A stretch of DNA of 64,000 nucleotides from the NCBI RefSeq assembly GCF_016102005.1, contig NZ_JACFPL010000002.1, forward strand, positions 310,001-374,000, given 5' to 3'. Below, piece after piece: positions 42,097-51,939 of this stretch; the stretch's first letter is position 1, and every line of letters starts with the position of its first letter. The notes beneath the pieces were generated by a model, which saw nothing but the letters and a program-made list of their open reading frames with translations, had not been told where the DNA came from and ran no database searches. This stretch comes from Bifidobacterium choladohabitans (GTDB lineage: Bacteria > Actinomycetota > Actinomycetes > Actinomycetales > Bifidobacteriaceae). A program made the translations under genes and the position numbers.

Positions 42097-44079
42097 ATGT
42101 TGCGTGAATATACGGTCGAGCTTCAACACCCGACGACGGACAAGGACACCATCTATTCACTCCTGGCAAAACGCACCGCCCGCGACCCTGAGGAGCTGGT
42201 TGCCCAGTGGCAGGATCCCATGACCAGAAACTGGCATGATGTCAAGGCCGGGCAGATGTCCGCACGGGTTCGCGCCGTGGCCAAGGGCATGATGGCCTTG
42301 GGCGTGGAAAAGGGCAGCACCGTGGTCATCTATGCCTCCACCAGCTATGACTGGGGGGTCACGGACTTCGCCTGCGCCGCCATCGGGGCGGTCTCGGTGC
42401 CCATCTACGAGACCGACTCGCCCAGCCAGGCCCAGAAGATCGTTCAGGATGTGGACTGCGTCCTGGCCTTCGCCGGCGACTCGGAGCATGCGCAGATCCT
42501 GGAGCAGGTCCGGGGATCCTCGCCCAAGCTCAAGTATGTCTTCAACTTCGAGGCCGGGGGCCTGAACGCGGTCAGCGAATTCGGCCAGGGGATCGACGAC
42601 GAGCGCCTGGATCAGGCCATTGCCCAGGTCAAGGCCGACGATCTGGCCACCATCGTCTACACTTCGGGCTCTACCGGTGAGCCCAAGGGCGCCATGCTCT
42701 CCAACCGGAATTTCGTCCACATCGTCTTCGTGGGCTGGGATGTGCTCTACCACATGCTGGCAGCGCCCTCCCGCCTGATGCTCTTCCTGCCCCTGGCCCA
42801 CTGCTTCGCCCGCTACATCCAGTACGTGGCCATCGGTGCCCAAGGTGTGGTCGGATACGTCTCCAACGCCAAGCACCTGCTGACCGACCTGCGCACCTTC
42901 CGGCCCACCTATCTGCTGGGCGTGCCCCGTGTCTTCGAGAAGGTCTACAACGCCGCCTCCCAGAAGGCGGGCACAGGTCTGGCCGGCAAGGTCTTCGCCA
43001 AGGCCACCAGGCACTTCATCAAGTGGTCCAAGGATGAGCAGGAGGGGCGCGGTCACTCGCCGCTGACCCGCCTGGCCCATGCCTTCTACACCAAGACCGT
43101 CGGCAACACAATCGAGTCCGCCCTGGGCTCCAACCTGAGTTACCTGGCCTGCGGCGGCGCGCCCATGAATGCCGACCTGGCCCACTTCTTCAACGGGATC
43201 GACGGGATCACCTTCATTCAGGGCTATGGGATGACCGAGACGGCGGCCCCCTGCATCGTCAACTTCGAGGATGCCAACGAGGTGGGGTCGGTCGGCCGAC
43301 CAGGCTCGGGCATCACGGTCAGGCTGAGCGACGACGACGAGCTTCTGGTCAAGGGCCCCAGCGTCTTCATGGGCTACTACCACCAGCCCGAGCTGGATTC
43401 CACCGTCCTTGATAAGGACGGCTGGCTGCACACCGGTGATCTGGCCCAGATCGACGACCAGGGCTTCGTCTTCATCACCGGCCGCAAGAAGGACGTCATC
43501 ATCACCGCTGGCGGCAAGAACGTCAGTCCGGCTCCCCTGGAGGATGTCATCAGCACCTGCCCGATTGTCTCCCAGGCCGTGGTCGTGGGCGACGGCAGGC
43601 CCTTCGTCGGTGCCCTGGTCACCCTGGATGCCGGTATGCTCAAGTCCTGGCTGACCTCCCAGGGTCTGGACGCTGACATGAGCATGGAGCAGGCCAGCCG
43701 TAACGATGCCATCCATGCCTTCATCCAGCAGTATGTGGACAAGGCCAACTGCAACGTCTCGCGTGCCGAGTCGGTGCGCAAGTTCCTGGTGCTGGACAAG
43801 GATTTCAGCCAGGAGGACGGCACCCTGACCCCCAGCCTGAAGGTCGTGCGCCCCGAGGTGCTCCGCCAGTACGCCGAACTCGTGGACAAGGTCCTCTATG
43901 CGCCCAGGACGCCGGCCAAGCCCGCCGCCAAGGAGAACGACATCGTCAGCAGGGCACGGACCACCATGAGTGATTCCCTGGCCAGCATGACCGGACGCAA
44001 GCGTGATGGCCGCCAGGAGGAGGAAGCGGCCCCAGAGGACGAGAAGGACGGCCGCGACGGCCGGGATGACGAGGAGTAA
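42097..44079 (+). CDS. long-chain acyl-CoA synthetase (AMP-binding), copy 2
   Basis: 660 aa adenylate-forming enzyme paralogous to the one at 35148-36983. The P-loop YTSGSTGEPKG is at 188-198, and GYGMTETAAPCIVN, GWLHTGDLAQID and GRKKDVIITAGGKN follow in order. The last 45 residues are a charged Lys/Glu/Asp-rich tail absent from copy 1. Alternative starts at 42085 and 42088 are close; none has a strong site. def begins 3 nt after the stop, with its ribosome-binding site inside this gene. Confidence 0.9.
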   Translation: MLREYTVELQHPTTDKDTIYSLLAKRTARDPEELVAQWQDPMTRNWHDVKAGQMSARVRAVAKGMMALGVEKGSTVVIYASTSYDWGVTDFACAAIGAVSVPIYETDSPSQAQKIVQDVDCVLAFAGDSEHAQILEQVRGSSPKLKYVFNFEAGGLNAVSEFGQGIDDERLDQAIAQVKADDLATIVYTSGSTGEPKGAMLSNRNFVHIVFVGWDVLYHMLAAPSRLMLFLPLAHCFARYIQYVAIGAQGVVGYVSNAKHLLTDLRTFRPTYLLGVPRVFEKVYNAASQKAGTGLAGKVFAKATRHFIKWSKDEQEGRGHSPLTRLAHAFYTKTVGNTIESALGSNLSYLACGGAPMNADLAHFFNGIDGITFIQGYGMTETAAPCIVNFEDANEVGSVGRPGSGITVRLSDDDELLVKGPSVFMGYYHQPELDSTVLDKDGWLHTGDLAQIDDQGFVFITGRKKDVIITAGGKNVSPAPLEDVISTCPIVSQAVVVGDGRPFVGALVTLDAGMLKSWLTSQGLDADMSMEQASRNDAIHAFIQQYVDKANCNVSRAESVRKFLVLDKDFSQEDGTLTPSLKVVRPEVLRQYAELVDKVLYAPRTPAKPAAKENDIVSRARTTMSDSLASMTGRKRDGRQEEEAAPEDEKDGRDGRDDEE

Positions 44080-44082
44080 GCA

Positions 44083-44565
44083 GTGGCGATTCGTACAATC
44101 AGAGTGGTTCCCGATCCGGTTTTGCGCACTCCCTGCGATCCTGTGACCAGCATCACCCCGGCTGTGCGCAGTCTGGTGCGTGATCTGGTGGACACTGTCG
44201 ACGATCCAGGCAGGGCAGGCCTGTCGGCCAACCAGATCGGCGTGGGCCTGCGCGTCTTCTCGTATAACATCGGCGGCAAGGTGGGCTACATCATCAATCC
44301 GGTCATCGACAAGACCTCAGGCGAGCAGTATGGCGAAGAGGGATGCCTGTCCCTGCCCAACCTCTGGTATCCGACCAGGCGGGCCGATTACGCCCGGGCC
44401 CACGGCATCGATCTGGATGGCAAGACGGTGACCCTCGAAGGCCATGGCATCATGGGGCGGATGATCCAGCACGAGTGCGATCATCTGGACGGCCATGTCT
44501 ATGTGGATCGGCTGGAGAGCGATGTTCGCCGTAAGGCCATGCAGCAGCTGAGATCAGCCAGGTAG
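44083..44565 (+). CDS. def: peptide deformylase
   Basis: 160 aa metalloenzyme removing formyl groups from nascent proteins. Motif 1 is GLSANQIG (46-53; most enzymes have GxGLAAxQ), motif 2 is EGCLS (86-90, metal ligand C88) and motif 3 is HECDH (130-134). The GTG start uses GAGGAG within the end of the preceding synthetase gene. It is shorter than many PDFs by about 10-20 C-terminal residues. A strong hairpin follows. Confidence 0.93.
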   Translation: MAIRTIRVVPDPVLRTPCDPVTSITPAVRSLVRDLVDTVDDPGRAGLSANQIGVGLRVFSYNIGGKVGYIINPVIDKTSGEQYGEEGCLSLPNLWYPTRRADYARAHGIDLDGKTVTLEGHGIMGRMIQHECDHLDGHVYVDRLESDVRRKAMQQLRSAR

Positions 44566-44577
44566 GCAGAGGGTGAA

Positions 44578-44612
44578 CATGATACCCGAGGTCATTGGGC
44601 TCGGGTATCATG
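44578..44612. terminator. hairpin between def and rpsB
   Basis: CATGATACCCGAG at 44578-44590 pairs perfectly over 13 bp with CTCGGGTATCATG at 44600-44612 around a 9 nt loop. There is no T tract, so it may terminate with help or be a leader structure of rpsB. Confidence 0.6.
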
Positions 44613-44790
44613 GTAATTCGGCGTGTCATTGCGCAGGTCCGCTGTCACGGGTGGGCAGGCGCGCCAAGAGTATTCCCGAACACACGCCGCGAATTCGCGC
44701 CATGTCCGCGACGTCCTGTGTCGGTCGGCTCCCCGGAGTTGCACGCAGGTGCACATGGCCAGGCAATAACCGACAATGAAAGGTACGGAC
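44613..44790 (+). promoter_or_regulatory. rpsB leader region
   Basis: The 178 nt after the hairpin carry no gene. They include the inverted repeat TGCAC-GCAG-GTGCA about 45 nt before rpsB. No clear -35/-10 pair was found. A ribosomal-protein leader or S2 autoregulatory element could lie here, but I cannot fold it to a known family. Confidence 0.35.
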
Positions 44791-45660
44791 ATGGCACAGA
44801 TCACCATGAGCGAAATGCTGAAGGCCGGCGTCCACTTCGGACATCAGACCCGTCGTTGGAACCCCAAGATGAAGCAGTACATCCTGATGGAGCGCAACGG
44901 CATCCACATCATCAACCTCTTCAAGTCGCTCGGTCTGATCGACCAGGCCTATGACTTCATCAAGCAGACCGTGGCCCACAACGGCACCGTGCTCTTCGTG
45001 GGGACCAAGAAGCAGGCCCAGGAGGCCATCAAGGCCCAGGCCACCCGGGTGAACATGCCCTACGTCTCCGAGCGCTGGCTGGGCGGCATGCTGACCAACT
45101 TCCAGACCGTGACCAAGCGGGTCGGCCGCTTGAAGGAGCTGGAGGAGATGGACTTCGACGACGTGCACGGCTCGGGGCTGACCAAGAAGGAGCTCCTGCT
45201 CCTGCGGCGCGAGAAGGACAAGCTGGAGCGTCAGCTGGGCGGCATCCGCAACATGAGCCGCACCCCTTCGGCCCTGTTCGTGGTCGACATCAACAAGGAG
45301 GCCCTGGCGGTCTCCGAGGCCAACAAGCTGGGCATCCCGGTGGTGGCCCTGGTGGACACCAACACGGATCCTGAGCTCGTCACCTACCCCATTCCCGCCA
45401 ACGACGATGCCATTCGCGGCGTCGAGCTGCTGACCCGGCTCATGGCCGATGCCGTGGCCGACGGTCTGCTGGAGCGCTCCGGCAAGGCCGCAAAGACCGA
45501 GGAGGCCTCCGACCAGCCCATGGCCGAGTGGGAGAAGAACCTGCTGGAGAACAAAGACGGACAGCCTCAGGAGCAGGCCCAGGATGCCGCCCAGGCTCCC
45601 CAGGCCGAGCAGCCCGCGCAAGAGCAGCAGGAGACCCCCGCTGCCGATCAGGCCGCCTGA
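44791..45660 (+). CDS. rpsB: 30S ribosomal protein S2
   Basis: 289 aa protein with the N-terminal [19 protein letters not shown] and the [11 protein letters not shown] segment diagnostic of uS2. The C-terminal 60 residues form a Gln/Ala/Glu-rich low-complexity tail, an actinobacterial extension beyond the ~230 residue core. Start 44791 has GAAAGG seven nt upstream; a longer frame from 44776 is unsupported. It is followed by tsf after 27 nt, the standard pair. Confidence 0.97.
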   Translation: MAQITMSEMLKAGVHFGHQTRRWNPKMKQYILMERNGIHIINLFKSLGLIDQAYDFIKQTVAHNGTVLFVGTKKQAQEAIKAQATRVNMPYVSERWLGGMLTNFQTVTKRVGRLKELEEMDFDDVHGSGLTKKELLLLRREKDKLERQLGGIRNMSRTPSALFVVDINKEALAVSEANKLGIPVVALVDTNTDPELVTYPIPANDDAIRGVELLTRLMADAVADGLLERSGKAAKTEEASDQPMAEWEKNLLENKDGQPQEQAQDAAQAPQAEQPAQEQQETPAADQAA

Positions 45661-45687
45661 AATCTGACGTCTAGATAGGAGAGTTTC

Positions 45688-46539
45688 ATGGCAAAAATCA
45701 CCGCTGCACTGATCAAGGAGTTGCGTGATCAGACCGGCGCCGGCATGATGGACGTCAAGAAGGCCCTGACCGAGGCCGAGGGCGACATGGCCCGCGCCAA
45801 GGAGATCATCCGCGCCACCGGCATCCAGGCCGCAGGCGCCCGCGAGGGCCGCAAGGCTCAGGAGGGCCTGATCGCCTCCACCGTCGTCGAGGGCGGACAG
45901 GGCCAGATCGGCTATGCCGTCGAGCTCAACTCCGAGACCGACTTCGTGGCCAAGACCCCTCAGTTCGTCGAGTTCGGCCAGGAGGTCATCGACGACGTGG
46001 CCAAGGCTGATGCCTCCAACGTCGAGCAGGTCGATGCCGCTCCGTCCAAGTCCGGCACCGTCAAGGAGACTGTGGAGGAGGCAGGCGCGCTCTTCCATGA
46101 GCACGTCAAGGTCGGCCAGGTGGCCCGGGTCGAAGGTCCCCGTGTGGAGATTTACGCCCACCGCAAGTCCGTGGAGATGCCCCCCTCCATCGTGGCCATG
46201 ATCGCCACTGATGAGGCCGGCGCCCAGGTCGCCCATGAGGTGGCCCTGCAGATCTCCGCCATGAGCCCCAAGTGGCTCAGCCGCGAGGATGTGCCCGCCG
46301 ACGTGGTGGAGTCCGAGCGTCGTGTGGCCACCGAGAAGTCCCAGGCCGAAGGCAAGCCCGAGAAGATCATTCCCAAGATCGTCGAGGGGCGCCTGAACGC
46401 CTTCTTCAAGGAGACCGTCCTGTTGGAGCAGCAGTACGTCAAGGACAGCTCCAAGACCATTGGCGACCTCTTCAAGCAGGCTGGCGGCAAGGCTCTGGCC
46501 TTCGCCCGTCTCGAGGTCGGCAAGGGCGACGAGGAGTAG
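45688..46539 (+). CDS. tsf: elongation factor Ts
   Basis: 283 aa nucleotide-exchange factor for EF-Tu. The UBA-like N-terminal domain carries the signature LRDQTGAGMMDVKKAL, and VELNSETDFVAKT is the second family motif. ATG follows TAGGAGAG. Length and order (rpsB-tsf-pyrH-frr) are typical. Confidence 0.97.
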   Translation: MAKITAALIKELRDQTGAGMMDVKKALTEAEGDMARAKEIIRATGIQAAGAREGRKAQEGLIASTVVEGGQGQIGYAVELNSETDFVAKTPQFVEFGQEVIDDVAKADASNVEQVDAAPSKSGTVKETVEEAGALFHEHVKVGQVARVEGPRVEIYAHRKSVEMPPSIVAMIATDEAGAQVAHEVALQISAMSPKWLSREDVPADVVESERRVATEKSQAEGKPEKIIPKIVEGRLNAFFKETVLLEQQYVKDSSKTIGDLFKQAGGKALAFARLEVGKGDEE

Positions 46540-46615
46540 TGAGCAGTCCGGCAATGTCGTGGGTCGTCTCGCCCGATCCTGTCTGAGGGATGGGCAGACG
46601 GCCGGCACTGATGGC

Positions 46616-46650
46616 AGGGGAGTGGCCTTCGTGGTCGCTCCCCTTCCTTT
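46616..46650 (+). terminator. terminator after tsf
   Basis: A 12 bp stem (AGGGGAGTGGCC with GGTCGCTCCCCT, two wobble pairs) around a 5 nt loop, followed by TCCTTT. It separates rpsB-tsf from pyrH. Confidence 0.75.
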
Positions 46651-46757
46651 GTCCTGGGTCAATTCCCAGGGCCTGCTCAGGTAGGGGTTGTCGCCCAGCC
46701 CCGATACCCTATTAGCGGCGTATTCCGCCCGTCATCATGTCTGGAGAAAGGGCTTTT

Positions 46758-47513
46758 ATGACCGGATCCGATTCAGCGCAAAACCCAGCAGCGCCTCGTC
46801 GTGTGCTGCTCAAGCTCTCCGGAGAGGCCTTCGGGGGAGGCGAGGTCGGCATCGACGTGCAGGTGGTCAAGCGCGTGGCCAAGGAGATCGTCCAGGCGGT
46901 GCAGAGCGGCGTGCAGGTCGCCATCGTGGTTGGCGGAGGCAACTTCTTCCGCGGAGCCGAGCTCAGCCAGGCCGGAATCGAGCGTTCGCGCGGCGACTAC
47001 ATGGGCATGCTGGGCACGGTCATGAACTGCCTGGCCCTGCAGGACTTCCTGGAGCAGGACGGTCAGGCCACCAGGGTGCAGACAGCAATCACCATGGGCC
47101 AGGTGGCCGAGCCCTACATCCCGCTCAAGGCCATCCGCCACCTGGAGAAGGGGCGTGTGGTCATCTTCGGTGCAGGATCAGGCATGCCTTACTTCTCCAC
47201 TGACACGGTCTCCATCCAGCGGGCCTTGGAGATTCATTGTGTCGAGGTCCTGATGGGCAAGAACGGTGTGGACGGCGTGTACACGGCTGATCCGCACAAG
47301 CAGGCTTCTGCGCGCATGTTCACCAACCTGAGCTACCAGCGGGCCCTGGTCGACAATCTGGCCGTCATGGATGCGGCAGCCCTGTCCATGGCCCGTGACA
47401 ACGACATGCCCATCCGAGTCTTCGGACTGGAGGGTGAAGGCAACGTGACTGGAGCGCTCAAAGGCCAGCGCCTGGGCACCCTGGTCCACGGCGGTCCCGA
47501 TCGCACCCTGTGA
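46758..47513 (+). CDS. pyrH: UMP kinase
   Basis: 251 aa amino-acid-kinase-fold enzyme phosphorylating [16 protein letters not shown] opens the domain, [13 protein letters not shown] is the phosphate-binding loop, and [14 protein letters not shown] is the UMP-site motif. The ATG at 46758 follows GAGAAAGGG; an earlier in-frame ATG at 46737 is less well placed. Followed by frr after 115 nt. Confidence 0.96.
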   Translation: MTGSDSAQNPAAPRRVLLKLSGEAFGGGEVGIDVQVVKRVAKEIVQAVQSGVQVAIVVGGGNFFRGAELSQAGIERSRGDYMGMLGTVMNCLALQDFLEQDGQATRVQTAITMGQVAEPYIPLKAIRHLEKGRVVIFGAGSGMPYFSTDTVSIQRALEIHCVEVLMGKNGVDGVYTADPHKQASARMFTNLSYQRALVDNLAVMDAAALSMARDNDMPIRVFGLEGEGNVTGALKGQRLGTLVHGGPDRTL

Positions 47514-47628
47514 CCGGTAGCGGGCACACCCCGCGCCGCTTGGCCCCTGTGGCCCCATGGCCGTAGAGTATAAGAATGACGGACCTCGCGCGCACAGGCG
47601 GATGGGTCCATACAGCAAGGAGCAGATC

Positions 47629-48183
47629 ATGACCACAGTGGTGGACCAGGCCGGAAGGCAGATGGACAAGAGCATCGAGGCGACCAAGGAGAACTTCTCG
47701 GGGATCAGGACCGGGCGTGCCAACCCCTCCTTCCTCAACGACATCATGGTGGAGTATTACGGCACTCCCACACCCATCAAGTCGCTGGCATCCATCGGCG
47801 TCCCAGAGCCCCGCACCCTGGCTGTCACCCCCTTCGATCCCTCACAGGCAGGCGCAGTCGAGAAGGCCATCCGCGACTCGGACCTGGGCGTCAACCCCAG
47901 CCGTGACGGCAACGTCATCAGGGTCACGATGCCCGAGCTGACCGAGGAGCGCCGCCGGGACTACGTCAAGCTGGCCAAGAACAAGGCCGAGGAGGGCAAG
48001 GTGGCCGTCCGCAACATCCGGCGCAAAGTCAAGGAGGAGCTGGAGGCCAAGGTCAAGGACGGCGACCTGGGCGAGGACGAGGGCAACCGGCTGCAGAAGG
48101 AGCTGGAGACCGTCACCAAGCAGAAGAACGACACGATCGACCAGCTCCTGGATGCCAAGGAGAAGGAGATCCTCGAGGTCTGA
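47629..48183 (+). CDS. frr: ribosome recycling factor
   Basis: 184 aa factor that with EF-G splits post-termination ribosomes. The GIRTGRANPSFLNDIMVEYYG motif and the basic, coiled-coil C-terminal half are typical. ATG at 47629 has AAGGAG seven nt upstream. A TATAAG box at 47569-47574 in the gap after pyrH may drive an additional promoter, but no -35 is evident. Confidence 0.96.
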   Translation: MTTVVDQAGRQMDKSIEATKENFSGIRTGRANPSFLNDIMVEYYGTPTPIKSLASIGVPEPRTLAVTPFDPSQAGAVEKAIRDSDLGVNPSRDGNVIRVTMPELTEERRRDYVKLAKNKAEEGKVAVRNIRRKVKEELEAKVKDGDLGEDEGNRLQKELETVTKQKNDTIDQLLDAKEKEILEV

Positions 48184-48209
48184 TCCCGCCTGGGGAGGAT
48201 CCACACTTC

Positions 48210-49199
48210 ATGAGTACCAAGGAAAGCTCTGCCGAGAATGCAAGTCAGGATGCCGTCGCAACCCTGAACAAACGAACCGGACGCAACATGCCGCAGGCGG
48301 TGGCCACCGGCGCGCTTCTGGTGGTCATCATCCTGGCCTGCATCCTGGTGCGCATCGACGCATTCATCTACCTGATCGTGATCTTCATGACCTTAGGGCT
48401 CTGGGAGCTCAGGGTGGACTTTGCCACGGCGGGCCTGCATATACCGGTGGTCGAGCTCTGGGTCTGTTCGGCGGCCACCATGCTGGCCTCCTTCTACGCG
48501 CCTGACCATGTGGCGGTCATGACCGCTGGAGTTCTGGTCACCGCCCTGGTCGGGGCTCTTGCGGCCACGCGCAACCATCATCTGGGCGATCGGCTGGCCA
48601 AGGCGGTGAACGCCAAGCTGTCGGGCAAGGACGCGCAGACCATGGCCGATGCATCCTACGGCACCGCAGAGGGGGAGCCCCGTTCAAGCAGCCTGGCCAA
48701 TGTGGGCGTCACCCTCTTGACCGTTGTCTACATCACCCTCCTGGCCTGTCTGATAACCCTGCCCACCACCTTCGGCGGGCATCCTGCCGCACACGCCTTC
48801 ATGGTGATTTTCCTGCCTGCCTTGAGCGATATCGGCGGACTGCTCTTCGGCTCGCTCTTCGGCAAGCACAAGATCTCGCCCCGTATCTCTCCCGGCAAGT
48901 CCCTGGAGGGGCTGGCAGGCTCCATGCTCTGCTGCCTGATCGGCGCCCTGGTCATCTTTGCGGCCACCTACCCCATGGCGGATTGGGGACGGATCTGGTG
49001 GGTCGCCCTGCTCATGGGCATCATGGTCGGAGCCACAGGCACCCTCGGGGACCTGAGCGCATCCTTGATCAAACGCGACCTTGGGATAAAGGACATGGGC
49101 CACCTGCTCAAGGGTCACGGCGGGGTACTGGACAGGGTGGATTCGATCCTCATGTCCGCGCCATTCATCACACTGGTGCTTTTGATCACCGGCCTGTGA
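48210..49199 (+). CDS. cdsA: phosphatidate cytidylyltransferase
   Basis: 329 aa membrane enzyme making CDP-diacylglycerol from phosphatidate. About eight hydrophobic segments follow a 30-residue polar N-terminus. The family signature is present near the C-terminus (GDLSASLIKRDLGIKDMG then GHGGVLDRVDS). Start follows GGGGAGGA. Its product feeds the PgsA-type enzyme encoded 8.7 kb downstream. Confidence 0.93.
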   Translation: MSTKESSAENASQDAVATLNKRTGRNMPQAVATGALLVVIILACILVRIDAFIYLIVIFMTLGLWELRVDFATAGLHIPVVELWVCSAATMLASFYAPDHVAVMTAGVLVTALVGALAATRNHHLGDRLAKAVNAKLSGKDAQTMADASYGTAEGEPRSSSLANVGVTLLTVVYITLLACLITLPTTFGGHPAAHAFMVIFLPALSDIGGLLFGSLFGKHKISPRISPGKSLEGLAGSMLCCLIGALVIFAATYPMADWGRIWWVALLMGIMVGATGTLGDLSASLIKRDLGIKDMGHLLKGHGGVLDRVDSILMSAPFITLVLLITGL

Positions 49200-49243
49200 C
49201 CGGAATTGATGGTCGGATGACTGATACAGGATGAGGTAGAGGT

Positions 49244-50431
49244 ATGACAGATGTCGATTTGACCGGTGTCGAGCCTGAGACCGGCATCACCCCGGGAGGC
49301 AGGGACGGCGCCTTCCGGGACGTTCTGGCGGTCGACCATGCCCGACGGGGCAAGCCGCCGCGCCACTTTACCGACATGGACCAGAAGGAGCGCCAGGAGG
49401 TCTGCGCCCAATTGGGCCTGCCTAAATTCCGGGTCTCGCAGCTGGCCAACCATTACTTCAATCATCTGTCCACCAACCCGGACGACTTCACGGACTTTCC
49501 CTCGGCCAGCCGCCAAGAGGCCGCACACCGCTTCTTCCCTGAGCTGATCACCCCGGTCACCGTTCAGAAGGCGGATCAGGGGACGACCATCAAGACCCTC
49601 TGGGAGCTCTTCGACGGGTCCAGGATCGAGTCCGTGCTCATGCGCTACCCTTCCAGGGCCACACTCTGCATCTCCAGCCAGGTCGGCTGCGGCATGGGTT
49701 GCCCCTTCTGCGCTACAGGTCAGCTTGGGTTGACCAGGAACATGTCGACCGGCGAGATTCTGGAACAGGTCAGGGCCGCCTCCCGGATGATGCGGTCCGG
49801 ACAGGTTGCCGGAGGTCCGGGGCGCCTGAGCAACATCGTCTTCATGGGGATGGGCGAGCCCATGGGCAACTACCGGGCTGTCCTGTCCGCAGTCAGGCAG
49901 ATCAGCGCCCTGCCGCCCAAGGGATTCGGCATCTCAGCCAGGAACATCACCGTCTCCACGGTCGGCGTGGTCCCCGGCATTCGCAAGCTGACCCGAGAGG
50001 GAATACCGGTCCGTCTGGCCGTCTCCCTCCATGCCCCCAGCGACAAGCTGCGCGACGAGCTGGTTCCCATGAACCGCCGCTTCAACACCACCCAGGTCCT
50101 GGACGCGGCCCACGACTACTATCTGGCCAGCGGCAGGCGGGTCAGCATCGAGTACGCCCTGATGCGCGGCATCAACGACCAGGCCGAGCATGCCCGCCTC
50201 CTGGCCAAGCGCCTCAACCACTACGGGGACGACTGGGCGCATGTCAACCCCATACCCCTGAATCCGATTGAGGGGTCTCGCTGGACTGCATCCAAGCCCG
50301 AGGACGAGCAGCGCTTCCTGGACATCCTCCACAAGGCCGGCATCACTGCAACCATGAGGGACACCCGCGGATCTGACATCGACGGTGCCTGCGGGCAGCT
50401 GGCAGCCAAGGCCGTCAAGCTTCAGGCCTGA
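49244..50431 (+). CDS. rlmN: 23S rRNA (A2503-C2)/tRNA (A37-C2) methyltransferase RlmN
   Basis: 395 aa radical-SAM enzyme. The cluster cysteines are C149, C153 and C156 in VGCGMGCPFCATG, and the C-terminal cysteine near 383 in DIDGACGQLA is the methyl-carrying residue of the mechanism. The VFMGMGEPMGNY segment is diagnostic. Start ATG is preceded by GAGGTAGAGG. Order cdsA-rlmN is common in actinobacteria. Confidence 0.94.
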   Translation: MTDVDLTGVEPETGITPGGRDGAFRDVLAVDHARRGKPPRHFTDMDQKERQEVCAQLGLPKFRVSQLANHYFNHLSTNPDDFTDFPSASRQEAAHRFFPELITPVTVQKADQGTTIKTLWELFDGSRIESVLMRYPSRATLCISSQVGCGMGCPFCATGQLGLTRNMSTGEILEQVRAASRMMRSGQVAGGPGRLSNIVFMGMGEPMGNYRAVLSAVRQISALPPKGFGISARNITVSTVGVVPGIRKLTREGIPVRLAVSLHAPSDKLRDELVPMNRRFNTTQVLDAAHDYYLASGRRVSIEYALMRGINDQAEHARLLAKRLNHYGDDWAHVNPIPLNPIEGSRWTASKPEDEQRFLDILHKAGITATMRDTRGSDIDGACGQLAAKAVKLQA

Positions 50432-50545
50432 TTCAGCGTTATGCAATGTGGTCATGCCATAGTGTGGACATGTCATGGTCTTCGGACACTGCAGAAGCTA
50501 AGGTCGTGACTCAAACAAATCGGTTCAGGCAGGAAGGCAGGTCGC

Positions 50546-51322
50546 ATGACGGTAGCGGTTCGTGTCATTCCCTGCCTTGATGTCGACCAGGGCCGTGTGG
50601 TCAAAGGCGTCCACTTCAAGAATCTGCGCGATGCGGGTGATCCGGTCGAACTGGCTTCGGCCTACTACCGCCAGGGAGCTGACGAACTGACCTTCCTGGA
50701 TGTGACCGCTTCAGGCAGCGGACGGGCCACCATGGTGGACCTGGTCAAGAGCACCGCCGACCAGATCTTCATTCCGCTGACCGTCGGCGGAGGCGTGCGC
50801 AACCCGCAGGATGTCGATACCCTCCTGCGGTCAGGCGCCGATAAGGTCGGCATCAACACGTCAGCCATCGCCAATCCGCAGGTCATCGGCGACATCGCCC
50901 AGCGGTTCGGCCGCCAGGTTCTAGTCCTTTCGGTCGATGCCCGTCGATCTGATGCGCAGGGCATTACCTCAGGATATGAGGTGACCGCCATGGGTGGCCA
51001 CCAGTCCACCGGCATCGATGCCATCGATTGGGTCAAGCAGGCCCAGGAGCTCGGGGCCGGTGAGATACTCCTCAATTCCATGGATGCGGACGGCACCCGT
51101 CAGGGCTTCGATCTGGAGATGATCGCCGACGTGCGCAAGGTCGTATCACTTCCGCTCATCGCCAGTGGAGGGGCAGGCAAGGCCGCCGATTTTCCTCCTG
51201 CTGTCAAGGCCGGGGCCGACGCGGTTCTGGCGGCTTCCGTCTTCCATTTTGGCCAGGTTTCCATCAAGGACGTCAAGCAGGCGCTTCATACGGCCGGGTA
51301 TCCGGTTCGATGGCAGGCCTGA
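50546..51322 (+). CDS. hisF: imidazole glycerol phosphate synthase subunit HisF
   Basis: 258 aa TIM-barrel cyclase producing IGP and AICAR with HisH-derived ammonia. The N-terminal [16 protein letters not shown] includes catalytic D12, and the second half has SVDARR and the phosphate motif [13 protein letters not shown] follows AGGAAGGCAGG. It stands apart from the other his genes, with hisI 139 nt downstream. Confidence 0.95.
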   Translation: MTVAVRVIPCLDVDQGRVVKGVHFKNLRDAGDPVELASAYYRQGADELTFLDVTASGSGRATMVDLVKSTADQIFIPLTVGGGVRNPQDVDTLLRSGADKVGINTSAIANPQVIGDIAQRFGRQVLVLSVDARRSDAQGITSGYEVTAMGGHQSTGIDAIDWVKQAQELGAGEILLNSMDADGTRQGFDLEMIADVRKVVSLPLIASGGAGKAADFPPAVKAGADAVLAASVFHFGQVSIKDVKQALHTAGYPVRWQA

Positions 51323-51344
51323 ACCAATCCCGCAGATAATTTCG

Positions 51345-51358
51345 GCACCGCACGGTGC
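51345..51358. other. short inverted repeat after hisF
   Basis: GCACCG-CA-CGGTGC forms a 6 bp inverted repeat 22 nt after hisF, followed by TTGGC. It may be a weak terminator or an operator in the gap before hisI. Confidence 0.3.
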
Positions 51359-51461
51359 TTGGCATTTGTAAGCCCTGTCGGCAGCCATCGGGGAACCATA
51401 CCCATACCATAGACAATCAACCGACAAGGTCATGTCGAACAAATCAGGAGAACGAGGATCA

Positions 51462-51875
51462 ATGTCACAGTCTTCGAAGGACCGGGAAGCACGTTTGGAT
51501 CCGAGCATAGCGACCAGGCTCAAGAAGGATGCCAAGGGACTTGTGGCCGCTGTGGTCCAGCAGTATGACAGCCGTCAGGTGCTCATGGTCGGGTACATGG
51601 ATGAGGAGGCCTTGAGACGGACCCTGACCACGGGTAGGGTCACCTTCTGGTCCCGCTCCAGGCAGGAATACTGGCGCAAGGGAGACACCTCCGGGCACGT
51701 CCAATACGTCAAGGGAGTCAGCATCGACTGCGACGGGGACGCGCTGCTTATCGAAGTAGACCAGGTGGGGGCGGCCTGCCACACCGGACACAGGTCGTGT
51801 TTCGAGGCCGGAGGACCCTTGCCGGCGGTGCAGGGCAACCGTACGCAGGCACAAATGCAGAGCGAGGAAGGGTAA
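51462..51875 (+). CDS. hisI: phosphoribosyl-AMP cyclohydrolase
   Basis: 137 aa Zn/Mg enzyme of step three of histidine synthesis. The [16 protein letters not shown] and [17 protein letters not shown] motifs and the metal cysteines (DCDGDALL and [11 protein letters not shown]) are complete. It is the single-domain form; hisE is separate at 56681. The ATG at 51462 has GAGG four to five nt upstream. It leads into the trpCB fusion gene, so histidine and tryptophan genes probably share a transcript. Confidence 0.94.
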   Translation: MSQSSKDREARLDPSIATRLKKDAKGLVAAVVQQYDSRQVLMVGYMDEEALRRTLTTGRVTFWSRSRQEYWRKGDTSGHVQYVKGVSIDCDGDALLIEVDQVGAACHTGHRSCFEAGGPLPAVQGNRTQAQMQSEEG

Positions 51876-51939
51876 TCCAGTGCAGAAAGACGCTAAGGTT
51901 GTGGCAGGGAATATACAGGAAACTGGAGGGAAGGGCTCT

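Noticed and set aside
42157-43716. Long antisense frame within acyl-CoA synthetase copy 2
   Set aside because: Composition and complete overlap with a motif-bearing gene mark it as a shadow.
44626-46662. Open frame of 678 codons antisense to rpsB and tsf
   Set aside because: It is the shadow of two certain genes; the translation is low complexity (Gly, Leu, His-rich) with no domain or ribosome-binding site.
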